From Seonamhaeicola aphaedonensis (GTDB lineage Bacteria > Bacteroidota > Bacteroidia > Flavobacteriales > Flavobacteriaceae), in contig NZ_QRDX01000001.1 in assembly GCF_003386195.1 (NCBI RefSeq), forward strand, positions 434,001-498,000: a stretch of 64,000 nucleotides of DNA. Direction: 5' to 3'. Positions within the stretch are counted from its first letter, which is position 1; every line of letters starts with the position of its first letter. This document shows, in pieces, positions 57,277 to 64,000 of the stretch. Under the pieces are notes generated by a model. The model saw only the letters and a program-made list of their open reading frames with translations. It searched no databases and was not told where the DNA came from. A program made the translations under genes and the position numbers.

Positions 57277-58806
57277 ATGCCAATTATGAAACAACTTTTT
57301 CTGTCTTTTCTATTGGCTTTTTTAGTTTTTTCAACTTCAATATCAGCACAGGAAACAGAAAAAGTAACACTTCAAGAAATTACCACTACACTTCAGGAGA
57401 CTGAAATTAATAACGCCTCCAACACCACTTTAGTTAATCATACTTTAGAAACTAAATCAGAAATAGTTAAAACTACAGAGAGAGGTATCATACCTAGTCA
57501 GGGGTTTTCATTTAACAGTTTGTGGCGTGGTGTTCTAGGTATGATGTCGTTAATATTTATCGCCTTTCTTTTTAGTAGTAACAAAAGAGCTATAAACTGG
57601 AAAACTGTTAGCATTGGTTTGTCTTCACAATTGATACTTGCTATTTTAATTTTGAAAGTCCCTTTCGTTAAATCTATTTTCAATTACTTAGGTAAAGCCT
57701 TCAATAAGGTTTTAACATTTACTGAGGCCGGAACAAAATTTTTATTCAGTGCATTTTCAACTGGTGAAATTGAAAACCCTTTACTTAATTTTGCTGTTAC
57801 TATACTTCCAACAATCATATTCTTTTCAGCCCTTACTTCTGTATTATTTTACTTAGGAATTATTCAAAAAGTGGTAAAAGCCTTAGCTTGGTTGCTCACC
57901 AAACTGTTAAAAATATCTGGAGCAGAAAGCCTAAGCGTTGCTGGTAATATTTTTTTGGGTCAAACTGAATCTCCTTTAATGATAAAAGCCTATTTAGAAA
58001 AAATGAATAAATCTGAAATGCTTTTGGTGATGATTGGTGGTATGGCAACTGTAGCCGGAGGTGTTTTAGCTGTTTATATACAATTTCTAGGTGGTGATGA
58101 CCCTATTTTAAGAGAATACTTTGCTAGTCATTTACTTGCTGCTTCTGTAATGGCAGCCCCCGGAGCGATTGTAATATCAAAGATATTATATCCTCAAACA
58201 GAAGCTATTAATAAAGATGTAAAAGTTTCAGCAGACAAAATAGGTTCAAATATTTTAGATGCCATTGCAAACGGAACAACCGAAGGATTAAAGTTAGCGG
58301 TTAATGTAGCCGCCATGCTTTTGGTATTTGTTGCTTTTATAGCTATGATAAACTATGGCTTATTTAAACTTGGTACTTTAGGTAATATTAACGCGTGGGT
58401 ATCTAGTAATAGCCCCTATAATAGCCTATCAATTGAATCTTTACTGGGCACTGTTTTCGCACCATTAATGTGGCTTATAGGAGTAGCTAAAGAAGACACC
58501 ATGATGATGGGGCAATTAATAGGAATTAAACTTGCAGCCAGCGAGTTTATAGGTTACATTCAGCTTGTTGATTTAAAAAACATAAACAACCCTTTACATC
58601 TTAACTATCAAAAATCTGTTGTTATGGCAACATATATGCTTTGTGGGTTTGCCAATTTCGCTTCTATAGGCATTCAAATTGGTGGTATTGGGTCTTTAGC
58701 GCCTGGACAACGTAAGCTACTCTCAAAATTTGGTATGAAAGCGCTACTGGGTGGCACTATAGCCTCTTTAGTTTCAGCAACTATTGCTGGTATGATAATA
58801 GGGTAA
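57277..58806 (+). CDS. Concentrative nucleoside transporter (CNT/NupC family) with N-terminal extension
   Basis: 509 residues. A cleavable-type signal (LFLSFLLAFLVFSTSISAQ) and about 60 soluble residues precede the CNT core, which has LLILKVPF-like first helix, GQTESPLMIKAYLEKM, and AKEDTMMMGQLIG. CNT proteins import nucleosides with Na+ or H+. The Gln-Thr-Glu-Ser-Pro motif is the nucleoside-binding loop. Start is at 57277 or the ATG three codons later. The signal-bearing N-terminus is a Bacteroidota trait. Confidence 0.9.
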   Translation: MPIMKQLFLSFLLAFLVFSTSISAQETEKVTLQEITTTLQETEINNASNTTLVNHTLETKSEIVKTTERGIIPSQGFSFNSLWRGVLGMMSLIFIAFLFSSNKRAINWKTVSIGLSSQLILAILILKVPFVKSIFNYLGKAFNKVLTFTEAGTKFLFSAFSTGEIENPLLNFAVTILPTIIFFSALTSVLFYLGIIQKVVKALAWLLTKLLKISGAESLSVAGNIFLGQTESPLMIKAYLEKMNKSEMLLVMIGGMATVAGGVLAVYIQFLGGDDPILREYFASHLLAASVMAAPGAIVISKILYPQTEAINKDVKVSADKIGSNILDAIANGTTEGLKLAVNVAAMLLVFVAFIAMINYGLFKLGTLGNINAWVSSNSPYNSLSIESLLGTVFAPLMWLIGVAKEDTMMMGQLIGIKLAASEFIGYIQLVDLKNINNPLHLNYQKSVVMATYMLCGFANFASIGIQIGGIGSLAPGQRKLLSKFGMKALLGGTIASLVSATIAGMIIG

Positions 58807-58972
58807 CTAATTTCTGCAAACCTAAGAACCTTATCCAACTTGATTTCAAATTAGACCGTTAATAACTTTTTAATATTATACGCTTTGCGAAGAAGAATTT
58901 AAACGCTCTTTTTCTTTAAATTCGTTTCCGCTATCATTTTACTGATTGCTGCGTAATTTTTAACCAATTATT

Positions 58973-58994
58973 AGATTCCTATTTTCACGGGAAC
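58973..58994. repeat. Degenerate REP-like hairpin
   Basis: AGATTCCTATTTTCACGGGA is closest to one arm of the 16214-16282 element (ATTCC...GGGAA). The stem is TTCC / GGAA only. It lies just before thyA. Confidence 0.3.
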
Positions 58995-59001
58995 AAGATC
59001 T

Positions 59002-59826
59002 ATGAAGCAATATCACGACTTAGTAAAACATGTTTTAGAAAACGGAAACGAAAAAGGAGATAGAACAGGAACAGGAACAAAAAGCGTTTTTGGTTATCAA
59101 ATGCGTTTTGACTTAAGTGAAGGCTTTCCTATGGTAACAACCAAAAAACTCCATTTGAAATCCATAATTTATGAGCTCCTTTGGTTTTTAAGAGGTGATA
59201 CCAATATTAAATATTTAACCGAAAATGGCGTTAGAATTTGGAATGAATGGGCTGATGAAAATGGTGATCTAGGACCTGTGTATGGTCATCAATGGCGCAA
59301 TTGGAATAGTGATGAGATAGATCAAATTAAAGAAGTCATTGATACGCTCAAGAAGAATCCTAACAGCCGAAGAATGTTAATTTCTGCTTGGAACCCATCG
59401 GTATTACCAGATACATCAAAAACTTTTAGTGAAAATGTAGCCAATGGTAAAGCAGCCCTACCACCGTGTCATGCCTTTTTTCAGTTTTATGTAGCAGACG
59501 GAAAGCTATCTTGTCAATTATATCAGCGTAGTGCAGATATCTTTTTAGGTGTTCCTTTTAACATTGCGTCTTATGCCTTATTTACCATGATGATTGCTCA
59601 GGTTTGTGGTTATCAGCCAGGTGAATTCATACATACTTTTGGCGATGCTCATATTTATAGCAACCATTTTGAACAGTTGGAATTACAACTTTCTAGAGAG
59701 CCAAGACCTTTACCTAAAATGGTTTTAAATCCAGAAATAACTGATGTTTTTGATTTTACTTTTGAAGACTTCACCTTATTAGATTACAATCCTCACCCAC
59801 ATATTAAAGGGGTAGTAGCAGTATAA
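59002..59826 (+). CDS. thyA: Thymidylate synthase
   Basis: 274 residues: [32 protein letters not shown], catalytic C156 in [32 protein letters not shown] and [12 protein letters not shown]. It methylates dUMP to dTMP with 5,10-methylene-THF, producing dihydrofolate, which the DHFR encoded at 60479 would recycle. An approximately 10-residue insert before the catalytic loop ([13 protein letters not shown]) is present. Confidence 0.98.
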   Translation: MKQYHDLVKHVLENGNEKGDRTGTGTKSVFGYQMRFDLSEGFPMVTTKKLHLKSIIYELLWFLRGDTNIKYLTENGVRIWNEWADENGDLGPVYGHQWRNWNSDEIDQIKEVIDTLKKNPNSRRMLISAWNPSVLPDTSKTFSENVANGKAALPPCHAFFQFYVADGKLSCQLYQRSADIFLGVPFNIASYALFTMMIAQVCGYQPGEFIHTFGDAHIYSNHFEQLELQLSREPRPLPKMVLNPEITDVFDFTFEDFTLLDYNPHPHIKGVVAV

Positions 59827-59828
59827 AC

Positions 59829-59859
59829 AAAAAGCATCCTCAGGAAAGAAGATGCTTTT
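59829..59859 (+). terminator. Terminator between thyA and the CBM48 gene
   Basis: AAAAGCATC / GATGCTTTT stem with a 12-base loop and T-run. It can act on both strands between the convergent genes. Confidence 0.7.
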
Positions 59860-59879
59860 AATAAAAATTTCAAAAAACT

Positions 59880-60176
59880 TTATACAGTTACAACGCTGTT
59901 TTCTGCACCAGCAAAATCATTCCATGCATAAGCATCAGCAGCAGCATCGTTTAAATATTCTCCGTCTACCAAATACTTAAACTCATAAGAGCTATCTTTA
60001 TCTAAATCAATAGTTCCTTTAAATACGCCACTCTTTAATTTTTTAAGAGGTGCCTTTTTTGCATTCCAATCATTAAAACTTCCTACTACAGAAACTTTTT
60101 TTGCGTCTTCTGCTTCTATAGAAAAAGTTACCTTGCATACTGGTTTACTTTTTAAGTATTGTTTTTTAATAGCCAT
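59880..60176 (-). CDS. CBM48 (isoamylase N-terminal-like) glycogen-binding protein
   Basis: 98 residues made of one CBM48/AMPK-beta-type domain: VTFSIEAEDAKKVSVVGSFNDWNAKKAPLKK, FKGTIDLDKDSSYEFKYLVDGEYLND. The fold binds glycogen-like glucans. There is no catalytic part. Free-standing CBM48 proteins are common in Flavobacteria. Monocistronic. Confidence 0.9.
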   Translation of the reverse strand: MAIKKQYLKSKPVCKVTFSIEAEDAKKVSVVGSFNDWNAKKAPLKKLKSGVFKGTIDLDKDSSYEFKYLVDGEYLNDAAADAYAWNDFAGAENSVVTV

Positions 60177-60297
60177 AATTTAAATTTTTTGCGTGTTGTT
60201 TAATGGGACAAATTTATAAAACAATCCTCTACTGATCTATATTAAAAGCTCTTAACCCAAAAGAATTATCAATTTAGTAATATTTGCAAGCATTATT
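60177..60297. other. Leader of the CBM48 gene
   Basis: About 120 AT-rich bases between the CBM48 start and the first 14-bp inverted repeat. No clear promoter or structure beyond a GC-poor stretch. Confidence 0.3.
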
Positions 60298-60422
60298 TTA
60301 TTGTATAGAAAAAATTAAGTGAAAAAATAAAGTATTATCAACAAAAAAATCAACGCTTTAACACTGATTTTCAGATGATTTAACACTACATCGTTTGCGA
60401 AAAACACCTTTCTATACAATAA
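60298..60422. repeat. 125-bp segment bounded by 14-bp perfect inverted repeats
   Basis: TTATTGTATAGAAA (60298-60311) and its exact complement TTTCTATACAATAA (60409-60422) flank 97 bases. Inside are two direct TTTAACACT copies and a small CTGA/TCAG hairpin. It resembles either a miniature inverted-repeat element or a paired regulator site for the DHFR gene. No clear target-site duplication is seen. Confidence 0.5.
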
Positions 60423-60478
60423 TTCAAACTAAAAGGTCTCATATAAAATAGTAACTTTACAGTCCTTATTTTAGAATT

Positions 60479-61393
60479 ATGTTCGGAAAGAAAAAAAGTA
60501 TGACTCAAATTGATAAAGAGCAGCTAGAATTAATTGAAAATGCCCAAAGACGTATTAAACAAAAAAAACGTCTATACATTCATTTTGTATTATTTCTTAT
60601 TGGCTCTATATTAATAATAGTAGCTAATACTGTTTTAGGTATAGGCAAAGATTTTACACCATTTGAAAAAGAATGGTTTGTCTTTGCTATTCTTATCTGG
60701 TTATTTTTGTTGCTTTATCACACCTTTAATGTGTTTGTAACCCATAAATTTATGGGTAAAGAATGGGAGCAAAAGCAGTTGAACAAGTTGGTTGCTGAAC
60801 AAAAAACTAGGATTGAAAAAATTAAGAAAGAGCTAAAAAAAGAAGCGTCTCATATTGCCGAGAGTGAAATTTACAATGAAGAACTTACCATAAAAGATAA
60901 AACTTCAGAACTTACAATTATTGCTGCTGCTGCTGAAAACAACGCTATTGGAAAAGACAACAAACTTATTTGGCATTTAAGTAATGATTTAAAAAGGTTT
61001 AAATCCTTAACCGATGGTCACCATATAATTATGGGACGAAAAACATTTGAAAGCTTTCCTAAGCCCTTACCGAATAGGACACACGTTGTTATTACTAGGC
61101 AATCAGATTACAAAGCCCCTAATGGTGTTATTTTAGTGAATAGTTTAGAGGCTGCGATTGAAGCTTCAAAAAATGATTCACAACCCTTTGTAATTGGTGG
61201 GGGCGAAATTTACAAGCAAGCCATGACTTTTGCAGATAAAATTGAACTTACTAGAGTTCATGAAACGTTTGAAGCAGATGCCTTTTTCCCAGAAATAGAT
61301 TCTAATATTTGGAAAGAAACTTTTAATGAATTTCATCAAAAAGATGAAAACCATGATTTTGAGTTTTCTTTTTTAACTTACGTAAGAATCTAA
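60479..61393 (+). CDS. folA: 2TM-domain dihydrofolate reductase fusion
   Basis: 304 residues in one frame. Residues about 33-88 form two transmembrane helices of the bacterial 2TM domain (RLYIHFVLFLIGSILIIVAN, ILIWLFLLLYHTFNVFV). A coiled coil (about 95-135) follows. From 144 a complete DHFR domain reads ELTIIAAAAENNAIGKDNKL with catalytic D170 after W165, IIMGRKTFESFP and VIGGGEIYKQAM. It should reduce dihydrofolate to THF at the inner face of the membrane. The two parts are usually separate genes, so this fusion is unusual. Close to thyA. Confidence 0.92.
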   Translation: MFGKKKSMTQIDKEQLELIENAQRRIKQKKRLYIHFVLFLIGSILIIVANTVLGIGKDFTPFEKEWFVFAILIWLFLLLYHTFNVFVTHKFMGKEWEQKQLNKLVAEQKTRIEKIKKELKKEASHIAESEIYNEELTIKDKTSELTIIAAAAENNAIGKDNKLIWHLSNDLKRFKSLTDGHHIIMGRKTFESFPKPLPNRTHVVITRQSDYKAPNGVILVNSLEAAIEASKNDSQPFVIGGGEIYKQAMTFADKIELTRVHETFEADAFFPEIDSNIWKETFNEFHQKDENHDFEFSFLTYVRI

Positions 61394-61398
61394 AGAAA

Positions 61399-62697
61399 AT
61401 GAAAATTCGACTGCTTGTAATTTTATTATGTTTAATCCTTGTATCATGTAAGTCAAATGCTCAGATTAAAGATCAATGGATTGATAAAAATGAAGATGAG
61501 AACTATACTGCTCGCCATGAATGTTCTTTTGTACAAGCGGGTGATAAATTTATCATGTTTGGTGGAAGAGAATCTGCCCCCAAACTAGATATTTATGATT
61601 TTCAAAGTAATTCTTGGACAACTGCAAAAAATAAAGCTCCAAAAGAATTTAATCACTTTCAGGCTACCTTCTACAAAGGGTTTATTTGGGTAATAGGTTC
61701 TTTTAAAACGAATAATTTCCCCAGAGAACTTCCAGAAGAAAATGTTTGGTTATATTATCCAGTAAATGACGTTTGGATTAAAGGGCCTGAAATCCCTGAG
61801 AAAAGAAGACGTGGTGGTGCTGGTTTGGTAATTTACAAAGATAAATTCTATTTGGTTGGTGGTAACACTATAGGTCATGATGGCGGTTATGTAAATTGGT
61901 TTGATGAATATGACCCAGTTAACAACACATGGAAGATTTTAGAAAATGCCTCTCAGGCTAGAGATCATTTTAGTGCAGCTGTTATAGGAAATAAACTTTA
62001 TGCTGTAGCAGGAAGGCATTCAGGAGGAGAAGGCGGTGTATTTGGGCCTCTCGTAAGTGTTGTTGACGTTTACAATTTTAACACCAAAACATGGTCTGTT
62101 TTAAAAAATAACATACCAACGCCAAGAGCGGCTCCTGGAGTTGCGGTTTTTAACAATGAATTATTAGTTATGGGCGGTGAAGGTGAAGAAAAAGGACCCG
62201 CCTATAAAATTGTAGAAGCTTACAATCCTAAAACTAATAAATGGACTAATAAAGCTAGTATGCACTACCCAAGACATGGCACTCAAGCGATACTATCAGG
62301 CGAAGGTATTTATATAGCTGCAGGCTCTCCAAAAAGAGGTGGTGGCAGACAATTAAATATGGAAGTTTATAATGTAGATAACCCTAATGGAACACCTTTA
62401 ACCGCTTCTTATTTAACAGCTCCCGAAAAAGTTCAGATTTCAAAAGGGTCTTCAATAGAAATTAAGGTAAAAAATGAAGGTGGTAATACGGGTAGTTTTA
62501 TTACTTCAGTTCAAATAGCTGGAGTAGACGCCAATGCTTTCAAAATAGAATCAAATCATAATCATACATTAATTGACAGCAATATTGAATTCAGAATAAA
62601 AGTTAGCCACTTAACAAAAGTTATTGGAGAAACTGCCGATTTAGAAATCAATTACAATGGCAACGCTAAAAAAATTATTAATCTGGTAAGTCACTAA
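61399..62697 (+). CDS. Kelch-repeat lipoprotein
   Basis: 432 residues. The lipoprotein signal ends LVSCK, cysteine about 17. Residues 40-330 carry Kelch propeller repeats with the GG-x...Y-x(6)-W pattern, such as FIMFGGRESAPKLDIYDF, YLVGGNTIG and LLVMGGEGEEKG. The last 95 residues are an Ig-like domain (KVQISKGSSIEIKVKNEGGN). Five bases separate it from the DHFR fusion gene, so it is co-transcribed. Function unknown; envelope-located binding protein. Confidence 0.9.
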   Translation: MKIRLLVILLCLILVSCKSNAQIKDQWIDKNEDENYTARHECSFVQAGDKFIMFGGRESAPKLDIYDFQSNSWTTAKNKAPKEFNHFQATFYKGFIWVIGSFKTNNFPRELPEENVWLYYPVNDVWIKGPEIPEKRRRGGAGLVIYKDKFYLVGGNTIGHDGGYVNWFDEYDPVNNTWKILENASQARDHFSAAVIGNKLYAVAGRHSGGEGGVFGPLVSVVDVYNFNTKTWSVLKNNIPTPRAAPGVAVFNNELLVMGGEGEEKGPAYKIVEAYNPKTNKWTNKASMHYPRHGTQAILSGEGIYIAAGSPKRGGGRQLNMEVYNVDNPNGTPLTASYLTAPEKVQISKGSSIEIKVKNEGGNTGSFITSVQIAGVDANAFKIESNHNHTLIDSNIEFRIKVSHLTKVIGETADLEINYNGNAKKIINLVSH

Positions 62698-62706
62698 AAT
62701 TTCACG

Positions 62707-62714
62707 TACTTTTG
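62707..62714 (+). promoter_or_regulatory. -7 promoter element of fabD
   Basis: TACTTTTG matches TAnnTTTG and lies 23 bases before the fabD ATG. A CTGG about 20 bases upstream is a poor -33 candidate. Confidence 0.5.
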
Positions 62715-62737
62715 CCACACTAAAAAAACGAACTTAA

Positions 62738-63619
62738 ATGAACGCATATATATTTCCTGGTCAAGGTGCTCAATTCTCTGGAATGGGACTAGATCTTTAT
62801 GAACAATCTGCTGAGGCACAAGAATTATTTGAACAAGCCAACAATATATTAGGTTTCAATATTACAGACATCATGTTTGAAGGTTCTACTGATGATTTAA
62901 AAGAAACTAAAGTCACTCAACCAGCTATCTTTTTGCATTCAGTGATTTTAGCTAAAACTTTGGGTGATTCCTTTAAACCAGATATGGTTGCAGGACATTC
63001 ACTTGGTGAGTTTTCTGCTTTGGTAGCTAATGGCACATTAAACTTTGAAGATGGTTTAAAATTAGTTTCACAACGTGCCATGGCTATGCAAAAAGCTTGT
63101 GAATTACAGCCAAGTACTATGGCTGCTGTTTTAGGTTTAGATGATGATATTGTTGAAAAGGTTTGTGCTTCTACTGATGGTGTGGTAGTTGCAGCTAACT
63201 ATAATTGCCCAGGACAATTAGTAATTTCTGGTGAAATTGAAGCCATTAACAAAGCTTGCGAAACCTTAAAGGAGTTAGGTGCACGAAGAGCTCTGGTACT
63301 ACCTGTTGGAGGCGCGTTTCACTCGCCTTTAATGGAGCCTGCACGTGAGGAATTGGCAGCCGCTATTGAAAGCACTACATTTAAGAAACCAAAATGCCCT
63401 ATTTATCAAAATGTGACCGCTAATGCTGTTACAGATGAAACGGCAATAAAAATCAATCTAATTTCTCAATTAACAGCACCTGTTCGTTGGACACAATCTG
63501 TTCAGCAAATGATTGCTGATGGAGCTACATTATTCACAGAAGTTGGTCCTGGTAAAGTACTACAAGGTTTGGTTAAAAAAATTAATAGAGAATCTGAAGT
63601 TGCCTCGGCTACTTTATAA
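62738..63619 (+). CDS. fabD: Malonyl-CoA:ACP transacylase
   Basis: 293 residues: FPGQGAQFSGMG, active-site S88 in VAGHSLGEFSAL, and the catalytic His in GGAFHSPLMEPA. The ending FTEVGPGKVLQGLVKKIN is typical. It loads malonate onto ACP for fatty-acid synthesis. lspA follows after 10 bases. Confidence 0.97.
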   Translation: MNAYIFPGQGAQFSGMGLDLYEQSAEAQELFEQANNILGFNITDIMFEGSTDDLKETKVTQPAIFLHSVILAKTLGDSFKPDMVAGHSLGEFSALVANGTLNFEDGLKLVSQRAMAMQKACELQPSTMAAVLGLDDDIVEKVCASTDGVVVAANYNCPGQLVISGEIEAINKACETLKELGARRALVLPVGGAFHSPLMEPAREELAAAIESTTFKKPKCPIYQNVTANAVTDETAIKINLISQLTAPVRWTQSVQQMIADGATLFTEVGPGKVLQGLVKKINRESEVASATL

Positions 63620-63629
63620 GTTTTATAAA

Positions 63630-64000
63630 ATGAAGATTTCTCGTCGGTCAGCATTCATCATTTTAACCATTATTGGCTCTATAGGCTTAGATCAAATCTC
63701 TAAAGTTTGGGTTAGGGCCCATGTAAAGGCAGGAAGTGTTTCTGAAATTTTTGGAGATTATTTTACGTTACATAATGTTGAAAATAAGGGTGCTTTTTTA
63801 GGTATGGGTAGTGATTTAAATGAAACACTTAGAGTTGTTCTCTTATTAATTCTTCCAGTGGTTGTTTTGGGACTTGTGCTTAGATATGTGTTTAAAGATA
63901 AAAGTTTAGGCAATTGGTCACTTTTTGCATTTGCCAGTATTATTGGTGGAGGTATAGCTAATGTTTATGATCGTTTTGTTTACGGAAGCGTTACTGATTT
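63630..64000 (+). CDS. lspA: Lipoprotein signal peptidase II (truncated by window end)
   Basis: The first 123 codons of LspA: transmembrane helix 1 with SIGLDQISKVWV, then NVENKGAFLGMG (the N-x-GAAF-like motif). GGGIANVYDRFVYGSVTDF contains both catalytic aspartates. It cleaves the signal of lipidated prolipoproteins, of which this window encodes several. The ORF runs off the window. It begins 10 bases after fabD, so it is in the same transcript. Confidence 0.95.
   Translation, partial: MKISRRSAFIILTIIGSIGLDQISKVWVRAHVKAGSVSEIFGDYFTLHNVENKGAFLGMGSDLNETLRVVLLLILPVVVLGLVLRYVFKDKSLGNWSLFAFASIIGGGIANVYDRFVYGSVTD

Overview
The window is a stretch of a Flavobacteriaceae (Bacteroidota) chromosome, most likely from a marine genus. 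The evidence is the gliding genes gldB and gldC, an exosortase F pair, GLPGLI-family proteins, HYC_CC_PP and CarboxypepD_reg/TonB outer-membrane proteins, AT-rich DNA, starts without clear Shine-Dalgarno sequences, and several promoters with the Bacteroidota -7 element TAnnTTTG. Coding density is high. I found no phage, transposase, integrase or CRISPR array. One tRNA (Tyr) is present and no rRNA.

Layout. 1-5.2 kb: topA, two paralogous membrane proteins, a decayed gene fragment and a small lipoprotein, all on the minus strand. 5.3-12.3 kb: a plus-strand housekeeping run of miaB, a receiver-less sigma-54 activator, lptE, a TPR-like protein, secG, groES and groEL. 12.4-15.8 kb: a coiled-coil protein, an ABC1/UbiB kinase with a small coiled-coil partner, and a CBS protein. 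15.8-19.9 kb: a probable copper-handling cluster (HMA protein, TonB receptor, HMA-MauE protein, HYC_CC_PP protein). 19.9-21.4 kb: exosortase XrtF with its associated protein, and a GAF/fRMsr-like protein. 21.6-29.6 kb: purH, then the elongasome operon mreB-mreC-mreD-PBP2-rodA ending in a peptide deformylase that carries a lipoprotein signal. 29.8-32.2 kb: a solitary GH59-type glycosidase. 32.2-37.1 kb: gldC-gldB, nadE, a response regulator with an atypical phosphorylation site, and dnaG. 37.4-38.8 kb: an arsR-arsM arsenic module and tRNA-Tyr. 39-43.6 kb: an outer-membrane protein with two GLPGLI proteins. 43.8-48.5 kb: a conserved unknown, a deoxynucleoside kinase, a membrane pyrophosphatase and soluble pyrophosphatase. 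49-54.3 kb: icd, a DUF5686 outer-membrane protein and pdhB. 54.5-58.8 kb: etfB-etfA behind a perfect 40-bp palindrome, a bifunctional-nuclease-type protein and a CNT nucleoside transporter. 59-64 kb: thyA, a CBM48 protein, a membrane-anchored dihydrofolate reductase fusion, a Kelch lipoprotein, fabD and a truncated lspA.

Genes with linked jobs sit together. Examples are dTMP synthesis (thyA with the DHFR fusion), cell elongation (mre/PBP2/rodA), gliding (gldBC), arsenic methylation (arsR-arsM under near-identical operator sequences) and protein folding (groESL). Much of the window is ordinary core genome and no wholly new multi-gene system is evident. The observations most worth following up are: the GH59 enzyme with a rhamnosidase-like N-terminal module; the 2TM-DHFR fusion; the 40-bp palindrome before etfBA; a dyad shared by the miaB and groES promoters; the exported deformylase; the duplicated ArsR sites; the response regulator with Glu in place of the phospho-acceptor Asp; a 125-bp segment bounded by 14-bp inverted repeats; and three gene remnants.
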